DNA of 64,000 nucleotides, from the NCBI RefSeq assembly GCF_028682475.1, contig NZ_JANHLE010000001.1:186001-250000 (forward strand), read 5' to 3'. Each line of letters begins with the position of its first letter. Positions within the stretch are counted from its first letter, which is position 1. Shown here piece after piece: positions 25,003-33,395 of this stretch. A program made the translations under genes and the position numbers. Source of the stretch: Pseudomonas putida (GTDB taxonomy: Bacteria; Pseudomonadota; Gammaproteobacteria; Pseudomonadales; Pseudomonadaceae). The notes beneath the pieces were generated by a model. The model was not told the DNA's origin. It saw nothing but the letters and a program-made list of their open reading frames with translations, and made no database searches.

Positions 25003-25598
25003 TACGCAGCCTCGTCCAGCAGCTTCTGGAGATCTTCCAGGGTGGCGCCTTCAGGGACTTCCATTCCCTTAGCGGCAAGCTCAGCACGCACCTTTTCGAC
25101 TTCAGCGGCGCTCTCTGCCTCTGCCCGCTTGGAGGCCAGAAGCGCGGCCAGCTCAGGCTTGCCGGCCTTTGGATCAAACGTCACGCCAAGCTCGGTGAGC
25201 GCGGCCCGAATGTCGGCAACCAGCATTTTTCCATCGGGATTCACGCTGGCCTGCGCGGCAACAGCAGCCGCGATCTCTTCCCGGGTGCTGCGCGGCGCAA
25301 ATCCAGCCGGTGGATAGTTCGACGCTTGATAACCGGCCTCGACATATTCCGCGACGGTAGGCCCATCGTGACGCAGCGAGCCGGCCTGCCAGGAGCAGCC
25401 ATCAGGCTCGTCAACCACGTCGAATTCGCTGGCATAGGCCTTCGGGACCATGCCGGTTACCGCATCGCAATCTTCCAGGCCGGAGCCTTCGCTGAAAGCC
25501 AGTGGATTACGGATGGTCAGGCCATTCGCCTTAGCCAGGGCCTTCAGGTCCGGTGTAGTTGCGCCCGGAATAAACCACAGGATTTTCTTCTTGCTCAT
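25002..25598 (-). CDS. Head-region protein with HeH/LEM-like domain
   Basis: The 198-residue protein 'MSKKKILWFIPGATTPDLKALAKANGLTIRNPLAFSEGSGLEDCDAV' has a helical C-terminal half. 'DGKMLVADIRAALTELGVTFDPKAGKPELAALLASKRA' (about 130-165) reads as a HeH/LEM-type helix-extended-loop-helix, repeated loosely at the end ('KGMEVPEGATLEDLQKLLDEAA'). It directly follows the capsid gene and may be a minor head component. Start is chosen at MSKKK; a reading 12 bases longer is possible. Confidence 0.65.
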   Translation of the reverse strand: MSKKKILWFIPGATTPDLKALAKANGLTIRNPLAFSEGSGLEDCDAVTGMVPKAYASEFDVVDEPDGCSWQAGSLRHDGPTVAEYVEAGYQASNYPPAGFAPRSTREEIAAAVAAQASVNPDGKMLVADIRAALTELGVTFDPKAGKPELAALLASKRAEAESAAEVEKVRAELAAKGMEVPEGATLEDLQKLLDEAA

Positions 25599-25641
25599 GA
25601 TCACCTCCACGGCGCCGGGCGAACCCGGCGTCGCTTATTCG

Positions 25642-26595
25642 TTAGAGGGTCTTCACCAGGACGCCAGCGGTGTCCTTGTTGGAGGTGGCCACCTTGTCCC
25701 AGTTGGCGGAGGTGCCGATGGCCGCGTCGGTTGGGGACTTGCCGCCAGCAGCGGTATCCCAGGCGTAGCCCTTCAGGCCGACGTTGTAGGTCCACTCGGC
25801 CTGGTAGGTGGTCTTGATGTTTTCGCCGCCCACGGTGTCCTGCAGCACCGCATGGAAATCGCCGTTCGGCTGCACAATGCCAGCCCCCTCGACCAGGCCC
25901 AGAGTGTTGTAGGTCGGGGTTTCACCAGCATTGACGAGGGCGTCGGAGTCGGTAACTACGAACAGGCGGCCGAACGCATCACGCATGACGTTCACGGTGC
26001 CGAAGCTGAACAGCTGCTCGGCGTTGGTCAGCGCGTTGTCGTACAGCGAGTGCAGAGTGGTCGAGTGCAGCACCCAAGCCCGCAATGCACCTGCACGATC
26101 ACCGAACTTGCCTGCGCCCTTGTTCAGCACACGGAAGGTCGGAGCCGCGGCAGAACCATCGTGTACCACCGCGGCGTTGCCGGAGGTGGCGGCAACCAAG
26201 GCCCGGATACCAGCATTCAACTGGTCCTGCACTTGGGCGACAGCCAACTGCTCGCCGATCTTGATCGCAGCCAACTCAGGGTTCTGGAGGATCCAGGTGT
26301 ACTGCTGCTTCTCGAACTCGATCGGCGGGGTGCCCGCGGCAACTTTCACCGATACGTTCAGCAAGTGCTCGAGCCGCTTGGCTGCGACAGTGCCTGAGCC
26401 GTAGGCGTTACGGCGACGAACCAGGCCGGCGATCTGCTTGAACGACGCCTCCATGGAGAAGTCGCCCTGGTTCTGGCCGGCAGTCAGCACCAAGGTGCCG
26501 CCGGATGCCTCGTTGAAGGCGTTGACCTGCTGATCCACGACTTCGGTCATGGCTGCGTAGGTCTGTTTGTTGAATACCTGAAGATCGAATGGCAT
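25642..26595 (-). CDS. Major capsid protein
   Basis: The 317-residue protein is in the capsid position after the scaffold gene. It shows 'MPFDLQVFNKQTYAAMTEVVDQQVNAFNEASGG', 'RRRNAYGSGTVAAKRLEHLLNVSVKVAAGTPPI' and a C-terminal 'TTYQAEWTYNVGLKGYAWD'. This pattern is shared by capsid proteins of DUF4055-portal phages with an HK97-like fold. It makes the icosahedral shell. Confidence 0.88.
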   Translation of the reverse strand: MPFDLQVFNKQTYAAMTEVVDQQVNAFNEASGGTLVLTAGQNQGDFSMEASFKQIAGLVRRRNAYGSGTVAAKRLEHLLNVSVKVAAGTPPIEFEKQQYTWILQNPELAAIKIGEQLAVAQVQDQLNAGIRALVAATSGNAAVVHDGSAAAPTFRVLNKGAGKFGDRAGALRAWVLHSTTLHSLYDNALTNAEQLFSFGTVNVMRDAFGRLFVVTDSDALVNAGETPTYNTLGLVEGAGIVQPNGDFHAVLQDTVGGENIKTTYQAEWTYNVGLKGYAWDTAAGGKSPTDAAIGTSANWDKVATSNKDTAGVLVKTL

Positions 26596-26615
26596 ATGGG
26601 CCTCTCAGTGATCGA

Positions 26616-27356
26616 TCAAGCCAGCGACTGCGCCCACGCCACACGTTCGGCGTCGGATTTGCAGTCGGAAAGCTTCTTGGGAGTCTGGGTGTTGCCACCA
26701 CCATTCGGAGCGCCGCCGCCATTGGCACCGGAACTCTTGAGGATGTGGTCGCGATGGGGGTACTGCGAGACGAGGGTTTCCAGTGCTTCGTTGAAGTCGG
26801 CCAGCTCACCAGGTCGGGAACGGCTGAAGATCTTCTGGCCCTGGGCGTCGTAAGCAACGACCCTGCCTTCCTCAATCTTGAAGCTGTTGCCGAAGGTGGC
26901 TTGAACCATGTCCGCCGGCACTGCCATCTTTTCGGCGATGAACTGCGAGCGGGCGAAACTGCCGCCGATCTTCTCGGCATACAGCTGCTGCTCGAAGGTC
27001 TGCGCCTTGCCGTTGGCTTCGTCCAGCTGGGTTTGGTAAGCCTTGCTGATTTCGCCCTTCACCTTCTCGATCTCGCCGGCATCCACCAGCTTCTTGGCGT
27101 CGAGGTTGGCGACGGTTTCCAGGGCTTTCTTGGCTGCACCGGCATCGTCGATGCCTTCGAACGCTTTCGCGATCTTCTCGAAGCCGTCGGCACGTTCGCG
27201 GTGCGATTTGGCCTCAGCGTTCAGCCGGGTGATGGTAGAACGGGTGCCAACAGCATCGAAGGCGACCTCTTTGCCATCGTCCTCGACATACACCGGTTTG
27301 CCTTCCTGGATCTCAGCGTATTGCTTGCCGTCCACTTCAACAGTCTTAAGTTTCAT
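26616..27356 (-). CDS. Capsid scaffold protein
   Basis: The 246-residue protein starts 'MKLKTVEVDGKQYAEIQEGKPVYVEDDGKEVAFD', then a long coiled coil ('RLNAEAKSHRERADGFEKIAKAF...QTQLDEANGKAQTFEQQL'). The C-terminal half has 'FSRSRPGELADFNEALETLVSQYPHRDHIL' and a Gly/Asn linker. This is the plan of a scaffold that guides capsid assembly and leaves. The reading frame stays open upstream to 27533, but that part encodes a repeat element and hairpin, so I start at 27356. Confidence 0.8.
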   Translation of the reverse strand: MKLKTVEVDGKQYAEIQEGKPVYVEDDGKEVAFDAVGTRSTITRLNAEAKSHRERADGFEKIAKAFEGIDDAGAAKKALETVANLDAKKLVDAGEIEKVKGEISKAYQTQLDEANGKAQTFEQQLYAEKIGGSFARSQFIAEKMAVPADMVQATFGNSFKIEEGRVVAYDAQGQKIFSRSRPGELADFNEALETLVSQYPHRDHILKSSGANGGGAPNGGGNTQTPKKLSDCKSDAERVAWAQSLA

Positions 27357-27468
27357 CTCGTCTCTCTGGGCCATCCGGCCAGTTGGTGAGCCATCCGGCC
27401 CCAGGGCGCCCCGTCCATCCGAACCGCAGGCATGAAAAAGCCCCGCACTGGGCGAGGCTCTTGAATTG

Positions 27469-27505
27469 CGCGCCACGAAATGGCGCTTCGATATTTTGTG
27501 GCGCG
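27469..27505. repeat. FVAR inverted repeat, copy 1
   Basis: CGCGCCACGAAAT...ATTTTGTGGCGCG forms a 12-13 bp stem with one G-T pair. On the minus strand it reads through as HFVARN and is followed 13 bases later by a terminator-like hairpin (GCCTCGCCC...GCGGGGC, T run, near 27437-27460). It lies between the head morphogenesis stop and the scaffold start. Related copies are at 33649, 34304 and 40853. Confidence 0.8.
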
Positions 27506-27507
27506 GC

Positions 27508-28584
27508 CTACAGCAGGCGCTCCCGCAGCTCATCGAGCGTCAGGAACTTGCCTTTGTCGTTGTAGAAGGCTTCCAGCTTCAGACCACCCTCGCGCATTAA
27601 CTGCGCTCGCGTCGGCCCGAGAATCTCGTCCTGGCGTGCTGCAGGCTGCCGCCACAACCAGTCCGCGTATGTGGTCGATTGCGGCACTTGACCGTCCATA
27701 CTGGCCCGCGTGGCGCTGTCGCTGAACCCAAGCCTGGATGCACTCTTCAGGATCGGTAGCTTGGTCGACCGGCAGCAGAAGTGAATCCGCCCGGGCCCGG
27801 CCAGCCATGGAATCTTGTGCCCGATCGGCTTGTAAGTGCCCAAGGTGTACGGCAGGCGGTCCCTAATACGGCAATCGCTCGACGTGCGCGTGTCCAGGGT
27901 GCTGAGCCATTCAACATGGCTGATGATGTCGCTGTTGGCCTCGTAGGCGGCGTCACTGGCCGTTTCAGCGGTGTGCGATATGGCGGACCTGACGACCGCC
28001 TCAACCTCGCGCCTGGGCTTCTGCAAGATGCCATCGGCGTAGTTCTGTGCCCGGGTACCCATGACGGTGCGGACGATATCAGCAGTCGTGCGCCCCTCAA
28101 CTACGCCAGCACGGACGGTATCGCGAACGGCAGCGGCGCGGGCCGCCTCGATGCCGGCCATCCACTCCCTGAGCAGACGCCCTTGGAATGGCCTGGCTTG
28201 GACTATTGCTTTGACCCGGCTAAACGCTGGCGCAGCGATGGGGAAAGCCTCCTGCACCACCGCAGACAGAACTGCTCGCAGCGCGCCCTGCTGGAAGGCG
28301 AGCTCGTAGCTGATCAGGCTGTCCCTGGCCTGGTCCAGCACCTGGCGGATCTCGATGAACGCGGCCTGGTTGAGGCGAAGCACTTCAGCCAGCGCCCTAT
28401 CCACTGCCGACGCCGACAGATCGGCACCGAGATTGTCGATTGCCTCAATGAGCGCAGCCCGCAGCTCGCCGTCCCTGCTGTTCTGGATCTTGATGATCGC
28501 CCTGACCTGGCCGTTGCTCAGCCTGGAAAGATCAACCTCATGCCCAATCAGCTCATCCAGCAGCCTCTCGTTGGCCGTCTTCAT
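27508..28584 (-). CDS. Head morphogenesis (Mu F/SPP1 gp7-like) protein
   Basis: The 358-residue minor head protein has the family C-terminal block: 'VRSAISHTAETASDAAYEANSD', 'HVEWLSTLDTRTSSDCRIRD', 'IPWLAGPGRIHFCCRS' (Cys/His positions conserved), and 'YADWLWRQPAARQDEILGPTRAQL'. It binds the portal and helps start capsid assembly or ejection. The start overlaps the portal stop (TGATG). Confidence 0.88.
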   Translation of the reverse strand: MKTANERLLDELIGHEVDLSRLSNGQVRAIIKIQNSRDGELRAALIEAIDNLGADLSASAVDRALAEVLRLNQAAFIEIRQVLDQARDSLISYELAFQQGALRAVLSAVVQEAFPIAAPAFSRVKAIVQARPFQGRLLREWMAGIEAARAAAVRDTVRAGVVEGRTTADIVRTVMGTRAQNYADGILQKPRREVEAVVRSAISHTAETASDAAYEANSDIISHVEWLSTLDTRTSSDCRIRDRLPYTLGTYKPIGHKIPWLAGPGRIHFCCRSTKLPILKSASRLGFSDSATRASMDGQVPQSTTYADWLWRQPAARQDEILGPTRAQLMREGGLKLEAFYNDKGKFLTLDELRERLL

Positions 28585-29963
28585 CACAGCGCACCGAGTG
28601 CAGGGCCTTGGGACTCGATTTTCTCAAGCTCTTCGGGCCAGTCGTATTCGTCACTGATCACACCGCGGCGCTGCATCTCGGTGAATAGCGTTTCCTTAGA
28701 GATCATGCCAGCGTTGGCCATCGACACCAGGGTCGGAAGCGACACCTCCGGTATGTAGTCCACGTCGAAGTTGCCGCGCATCTCGACGGCGCCGCCCTCG
28801 CCGAGGCCGCGATAGTCGGCCATGTACTGCAGCAGCTGCGCCAGGCAGTCGCCGAAGTGGTTCGCCATGCGCGCCAGCGGCGAAAGTTCTTGTGCAGCCT
28901 CCTCTTCGGCCTGGGTGGCGGTCTTGGTGGCAGCCTTCTCAGGGGTCAGCAGTTTGGCCCCGGCCATACGCATTTCGCCGATCAGGTCCTGCAGCGCCGT
29001 GCGGCCGGCCTCGACTGCTTGGCCAGTGTGCTCGACGTACTTGAGGTCGCCAGTGGCTGGTAGATCGGTAAGCGAGCCGGTGCCGACCTTGAACTCTGGC
29101 GGCACCGGCTGCCCCTGATCGTTGAACATCGGTTGTACACCGATGCGTACCAGAATCGGCACGCGAATTACATGAAGGATGTTGTCCTGGTCACTCTGGC
29201 TCTGCCAGTGTTTGACGTTGAGGTGGGCCAGTTCCAGTAACGGCGGCTTGGCAGTCATGAAGCCAGTGCGCCCGGTGTAGAACGTCACCCATGGGATGCT
29301 GGTCAGGCTGTTGGTGCCCTCGTCATGCAGCGCCCATCCACCGCCCTTCTCGGCGCGGCGGTAGGTCCGCCATTTGCCCGGTTCCAGAACGCGGATCTGG
29401 TCGACGCACTTGGCGCCGAAGTCGCCATCCTCCTCCTCGATCACTTCGATGTAGCGGATCATGGTGAGCACGCCGGCCTTGGAGCGCCAGCCCAGAACCT
29501 GCTCGGGCTTGACCATGACGACGTAAGGGCGCACACCGGCGGCCTGCTCTTCCGCTTGGGTGCGGACGCCCTCAGCTGGCGGATGGTCAACGAACGCATG
29601 ACACAGTCCATGGCTCAGGCCGTCGCGGAAGAAACCCACAGCCCATGAGTTGAGGTCGTTGCCAGCAAGGTCGATGTCCTTGCACATCTCCTGGATGCCC
29701 TCTGGCACATCGTCACCGACTTGCAACGGCTCGGCGAACACCCGGGACGTCATATTGCCGACCGTCTCAGAATACGCCGGCAGCAGCGTCGAGAGGCGCA
29801 GACGCTCCTTGTAGGAGTCGTCATCCTCGGCTGGGTATTGCGGCAACAGGGCCTTGCCCGCCGCCCGCATGGCCATCGTCCCGCCCATGAGCGGCGTGAT
29901 CACGGCCCAGTAGGCGCGCATGGCGTCGACCGCGGGCAGCGTGATGCTTGGGTTATCGCTCAT
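28584..29963 (-). CDS. Portal protein (DUF4055 type)
   Basis: A 459-residue protein has the portal signatures 'MRAYWAVITPLMGGTMAMRAAGKALLPQYPAEDDDSYKERL', 'YVVMVKPEQVLGW' and 'TALQDLIGEMRMAGAKLLTPEKAATKTATQAEEEAAQELSPL' (stem/wing helix). Dodecameric portals form the DNA gate of the head. It is coupled to the terminase gene upstream. GTG 29969 is an alternative start. Confidence 0.9.
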   Translation of the reverse strand: MSDNPSITLPAVDAMRAYWAVITPLMGGTMAMRAAGKALLPQYPAEDDDSYKERLRLSTLLPAYSETVGNMTSRVFAEPLQVGDDVPEGIQEMCKDIDLAGNDLNSWAVGFFRDGLSHGLCHAFVDHPPAEGVRTQAEEQAAGVRPYVVMVKPEQVLGWRSKAGVLTMIRYIEVIEEEDGDFGAKCVDQIRVLEPGKWRTYRRAEKGGGWALHDEGTNSLTSIPWVTFYTGRTGFMTAKPPLLELAHLNVKHWQSQSDQDNILHVIRVPILVRIGVQPMFNDQGQPVPPEFKVGTGSLTDLPATGDLKYVEHTGQAVEAGRTALQDLIGEMRMAGAKLLTPEKAATKTATQAEEEAAQELSPLARMANHFGDCLAQLLQYMADYRGLGEGGAVEMRGNFDVDYIPEVSLPTLVSMANAGMISKETLFTEMQRRGVISDEYDWPEELEKIESQGPALGAL

Positions 29964-29965
29964 GG

Positions 29966-31240
29966 TCACATTCTCAGGGACTGGGTTGTCGTCATTGGTT
30001 TGGAAATCGGGAACAGGAACGCCAGTGGGTAGCCGCCTGCATCGTTCAGGTGGTCCACACCGCTGGATTTATCCGGCATGCCGTTCTTGTCGTATGCCTG
30101 CTGCTCCAGGCCATCGGTAAGGTGCGGGCACCTGTTCGTGTTGATCTTCAGTCGTCGCTCGCCCTGGCCATTGAGGATCAGGGCATTCACGGCGTTCACT
30201 CGGTCGGCGATGGCGGGGTTCGTGCTGTTCACGCGAATGGAGAAACCCGCCTGCCGGAGGATGCTCAAGTCCGACTCGCTGGCGTTCTTGCTGCTGGAGT
30301 TAGCGCCCGACGCATCCGGAAATATCTGAATCGGGTGGCCCTTGCTCGCGTATTGGCGCTTGAGCAGGTCGGCCATATATGGCGTATCCCGCCCATCGGT
30401 GACTTCGGCCACTGCAATCGGCCAGCCGCCCCTGAGCACATACACCACGGCACTCATCTTCAGCCGGTTGAAGTCCATTCCGATCAGCAGTGGCTCCCGC
30501 TCCCGTTCCACCTCGTTGCTGTGATTCAGCCTACGGTCAAAGTCGGGGTAGACGGCGCCGGAAGTGAGGTTGACGAACTGGCCACGTAAGTAAGCCCTGA
30601 TCAGCTGCGGCGGATAGGAATCCTCCAGGGACGAGATGTAGTCGTCCGGCAGGTTCGCCTCATTGTCGTACGTGCTGGCCTGGACCAGGCCATAAAGCGT
30701 CTTCAGTTCTGGCTTCTCACTGATCTGCTTCACGAACTGCTGGTAGGTGAACTTGAACCCCTCAGGCGTCGTGGCAACATCCACGCCGTTCTTCAGCCCA
30801 TGCACCTTGTAACGCATCCGCGCGATGATCTTCCGCCAGGCCTGCTCAGCCTTGAGCTTGGCCATTACGTCCAGCTCGTCGACCAGGGCGTGACCAATCT
30901 TGAAGCCGACGATGGTCGCGGGCTTCTCCATCGACCTGCAGATCACAGTGCTGCGGTACTGTCCGCCGCTGTAGAAGTCGACCTCTTTGTCCGACTCCTT
31001 GATCTTGATCCGCAGCCCCCAGTCGAAGGCTACCTCTTCGATCGTGGGAAAGAAGATGTCCCGAATCTGCGGGTAAGTCGGAGCGAAGTAACCGGCGTTG
31101 ATGCGCGGCCACTCCCAGACGTGCTGGCAAAGGCCTGAGCACCCTACCCACGTCTTTCCGGAGCCGAACCCAGCAACGAAGCCGCGGAACTTGTGAGGCA
31201 TGGCAAGGAAGCGCGCCTGAGGCACATTAAGCGTCGGCAT
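29966..31240 (-). CDS. terL: Terminase large subunit
   Basis: The 424-residue packaging motor has Walker A 'GFGSGKTW' (about 24-31), Walker B 'HALVDELD' (about 117-124) and the coupling motif region 'DVATTPEGF'. The RNase H-like nuclease domain follows, with 'LLIGMDFNRLKMSAVV', 'FPDASGAN' and 'GVDHLNDAGGYPLAF' supplying the acidic residues. It pumps DNA through the portal and makes the cuts. The start lies inside the end of the small-subunit gene. Confidence 0.95.
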   Translation of the reverse strand: MPTLNVPQARFLAMPHKFRGFVAGFGSGKTWVGCSGLCQHVWEWPRINAGYFAPTYPQIRDIFFPTIEEVAFDWGLRIKIKESDKEVDFYSGGQYRSTVICRSMEKPATIVGFKIGHALVDELDVMAKLKAEQAWRKIIARMRYKVHGLKNGVDVATTPEGFKFTYQQFVKQISEKPELKTLYGLVQASTYDNEANLPDDYISSLEDSYPPQLIRAYLRGQFVNLTSGAVYPDFDRRLNHSNEVEREREPLLIGMDFNRLKMSAVVYVLRGGWPIAVAEVTDGRDTPYMADLLKRQYASKGHPIQIFPDASGANSSSKNASESDLSILRQAGFSIRVNSTNPAIADRVNAVNALILNGQGERRLKINTNRCPHLTDGLEQQAYDKNGMPDKSSGVDHLNDAGGYPLAFLFPISKPMTTTQSLRM

Positions 31241-31688
31241 CCCGCTTCCTCGCGTCGACCACCTCTACTCGTACAGAGCTAGGTGGCACTGAATTCAATG
31301 AGTCGTCGACCTTGGCGGCCCGGTTGACGTAGATGTCGCCTACCTCCTTGGCCGCCTGCTCCAGCACCTGGATGGCAAGCGGCAGGTTCTTCATGGTCTC
31401 GGCGCGCTCTGCTATCCGGCCCAAGGCGCGAAGCCTGTAGGCGCGGTTCGCAATCGGGATCTCTGCCGTCTCCTCGCGAAAACGCTTGCGGGTGTCTTCG
31501 AAAACCGCCTTCCACTTCACGCCAAGGTCACGGCCAGCGTATTTAGTCGGATCGTACTGCTCACATTGCTGACGGGAGATTTCAAGGCCGTAAGTTTCCT
31601 TGACGGCCTGGACTACTTGAGTGGGCGTATCGAAGCAGGCAAGCGCCTGCACAATGAAGCGCTTCACCTCATCTTTCAGGGCTGCCAT
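31227..31688 (-). CDS. terS: Terminase small subunit (DUF2280 type)
   Basis: The 153-residue protein begins 'MAALKDEVKRFIVQALACFDTPTQVVQAVKETYGLEISRQQCEQYDPTK', a helix-turn-helix typical of DUF2280 small terminases, then 'RFREETAEIPIANRAYRLRALGRIAERAE'. It should recognise the packaging site. No cos or pac site can be pointed to from sequence alone. Confidence 0.85.
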   Translation of the reverse strand: MAALKDEVKRFIVQALACFDTPTQVVQAVKETYGLEISRQQCEQYDPTKYAGRDLGVKWKAVFEDTRKRFREETAEIPIANRAYRLRALGRIAERAETMKNLPLAIQVLEQAAKEVGDIYVNRAAKVDDSLNSVPPSSVRVEVVDARKRDADA

Positions 31689-31720
31689 ATGGGTCTATTC
31701 CGTCAAGGTCCTGTCAAGGA

Positions 31721-32344
31721 TCAGGCAGACTTGAGCAGGCAGGTTCCGCAGGCCCTCGAAATGTTGATCTTGGCCACCTCAGGCGGCCGGCTTGCAGCGT
31801 CAATCAGCTGCTGAACGTCTTCCCCTGCTCCATAGCGGCGAACCACTCCGACAAACTCTTCAACGTCGTGTCCGCGCATCTGTAGCTTGGGGAGACCTTC
31901 TTGGGTGAACTTGGGCGCGCCGTACTGATCGGTCGCCTGGGCAATGTGGTAGAGCTCATGCTCGACCAGGGCGCAGAACTCAGCGTCGGTGCATTGGGCG
32001 CAGTAGTCAGCGGCCAGGGTGATCAAGTAGTCCGGCACTTCGCCAAACCAGTCCCACATCTGCTGCTCCTGGCGCGCCTTCTGCCAGCCCCCGGCGCGGA
32101 ACATGACCTGCTCGGCCTGGCCCAGCACCACCCTTCCCTGCTTGGCGAATCCAGAGGATGCCCAGAGCACGCCGATGTTGGCGTCGAGCAGGTGAGCGTG
32201 GTCTTCGTTGTGGATGCTGCCGGTGTCGGCAAGGATCTCGGCCTGGAGCCATTCCCACACCTCAGGAGCAGGCGTCAGACGGATACCAAAGTCGGACAAC
32301 CCAGATAACTCTAGGATCGAAGCTGGTGGTTGCGGCCTGCTCAT
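31721..32344 (-). CDS. Putative phage metallopeptidase
   Basis: The 207-residue protein carries 'FCALVEHELYHIAQATDQYGAP', an HExxH zinc-protease motif (His-Glu-Leu-Tyr-His, about 138-142). Two cysteines precede it ('DYCAQCTDAEFC') and two end it ('ACGTCLL'). It matches the phage-metallopeptidase family often found beside terminase genes. The substrate is unknown; capsid maturation or a host target are both possible. Confidence 0.78.
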   Translation of the reverse strand: MSRPQPPASILELSGLSDFGIRLTPAPEVWEWLQAEILADTGSIHNEDHAHLLDANIGVLWASSGFAKQGRVVLGQAEQVMFRAGGWQKARQEQQMWDWFGEVPDYLITLAADYCAQCTDAEFCALVEHELYHIAQATDQYGAPKFTQEGLPKLQMRGHDVEEFVGVVRRYGAGEDVQQLIDAASRPPEVAKINISRACGTCLLKSA

Positions 32345-32472
32345 GACGCTTTAACTCCTTAGAGCCCTCCAAAGCTGAAACAACCTGTCTCACAATAGGC
32401 AAAAGGTAGGGATTACAATGATGTCAATGTGCCGCATTCTATCTGATCCAAAAAATCTTACTGGAGTAGGTA

Positions 32473-32697
32473 ATGGCACATTCTTGCGGCGATCCAGTTC
32501 GCCTCATTGCTCATATCGAGAATTCTTATCCTCGAGCTGTGAAAACTGGCCCAAACGCCATAGGCACGATCAAATTCACTTTCCCTGATGGGCTAGTTGT
32601 CAACGTCTTCGCTAACGGGACCGTTAACTTCCAAGGACAGGCCAGCCCGATCAAAGACGAAATCATCGCGCAGATCGAAATCATTAATCGGGGTTGA
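32473..32697 (+). CDS. Small protein with TBP-like strand pattern
   Basis: The 74-residue protein is opposite to all neighbours, with GGAG seven bases before the ATG. The segment 'IGTIKFTFPDGLVVNVFANGTVNFQGQ' (about 30-56) resembles the TBP-like N-terminal domains of RNase HIII and of RnlA-type toxins, with the alternating strands ending in 'VNFQG'. No catalytic residues are present. Its reverse orientation next to counter-defence genes suggests a lysogen-expressed accessory gene. Fold call is inference. Confidence 0.55.
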   Translation: MAHSCGDPVRLIAHIENSYPRAVKTGPNAIGTIKFTFPDGLVVNVFANGTVNFQGQASPIKDEIIAQIEIINRG

Positions 32698-32746
32698 TGA
32701 GCCGCCTTCTGGATCATTAACAGTGCCGCACTCACCTGCGGCACAC

Positions 32747-33175
32747 CTACCCGCTTACGCGAATCGTCCTGATCTTCCCGCCGGTGTAGATATCCCGCTT
32801 CATCGCGGCACGCACCGCATCCTCAGCGCTTGCCCCCATGTCCATTGCAGCCAGGGCATATGGAGCGCCGCTGCCAATGGCGTCGGGGTTGGTCGGGTCG
32901 AGATCCTGCCTCCAGATGCCCGTCTTGTCGTCATGACCGACCAACATCAGCTTTCCGTCATCGACGGCATAGCCTGAGCACTCCACAGGAACTGCTGATG
33001 GAGTACCGAAGTAGGCGGCGATCAATGCCTTCTCATCGCATACGGCGCCAGACAGAAAGAAGCTGACGCCGTCGACAACCTGGCACTTCGGGGCATCATC
33101 AGAAACGATTGCACTGTTACGGGTCTGGCGAGAGTCGTAGGCGATCACGCCGTCCTTGTAGGCAATGGTGGTCAT
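32747..33175 (-). CDS. HslV/proteasome-like Ntn hydrolase
   Basis: The 142-residue protein starts 'MTTIAYKDGVIAYDSRQTRNS', where removal of Met exposes a Thr like the catalytic Thr of HslV and proteasome beta subunits. 'FFLSGAVCDEKALIAAYFG' and 'AIGSGAPYALAAMDMGASAEDAVRAAMKRDIYTGGKIRTI' follow HslV closely. It is shorter than HslV (about 175) and has no ATPase partner nearby. It may act alone or with host HslU. It overlaps the next gene by four bases. Confidence 0.75.
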   Translation of the reverse strand: MTTIAYKDGVIAYDSRQTRNSAIVSDDAPKCQVVDGVSFFLSGAVCDEKALIAAYFGTPSAVPVECSGYAVDDGKLMLVGHDDKTGIWRQDLDPTNPDAIGSGAPYALAAMDMGASAEDAVRAAMKRDIYTGGKIRTIRVSG

Positions 33176-33387
33176 GTGTTGTGCCCTACCAGCGGCTGAG
33201 CAAAGGTGAACTTCACACCTTCGTCAGGGTAAAAGGTGAAATAACTAGCGTTCTGGAGAATCACTCCCTCACCCAGCACCTCCACCGCAGCATTGCCATA
33301 CTTGGCGACCAATGCAGCCTTCAGGTCATCCACCGACAACGTCAGCGTGATGTCATGGAAGTGGATAAGCGTCTTTTTGATGCTCAT
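33172..33387 (-). CDS. Conserved phage protein, unknown
   Basis: The 71-residue protein 'MSIKKTLIHFHDITLTLSVDDLKAALVAKYGNAAVEVLGEGVIL' has GAGGTGAG before its ATG. It overlaps the HslV-like gene and follows the Acb2-like gene by 8 bases. Predicted alpha/beta, no membrane segment. I do not recognise the family. Confidence 0.6.
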   Translation of the reverse strand: MSIKKTLIHFHDITLTLSVDDLKAALVAKYGNAAVEVLGEGVILQNASYFTFYPDEGVKFTFAQPLVGHNT

Positions 33388-33395
33388 CACTCACC

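Noticed and set aside
27357..27533. N-terminal extension of the scaffold gene
   Set aside because: The 59 extra codons are the FVAR repeat and a terminator-like hairpin; the scaffold proper starts at 27356.
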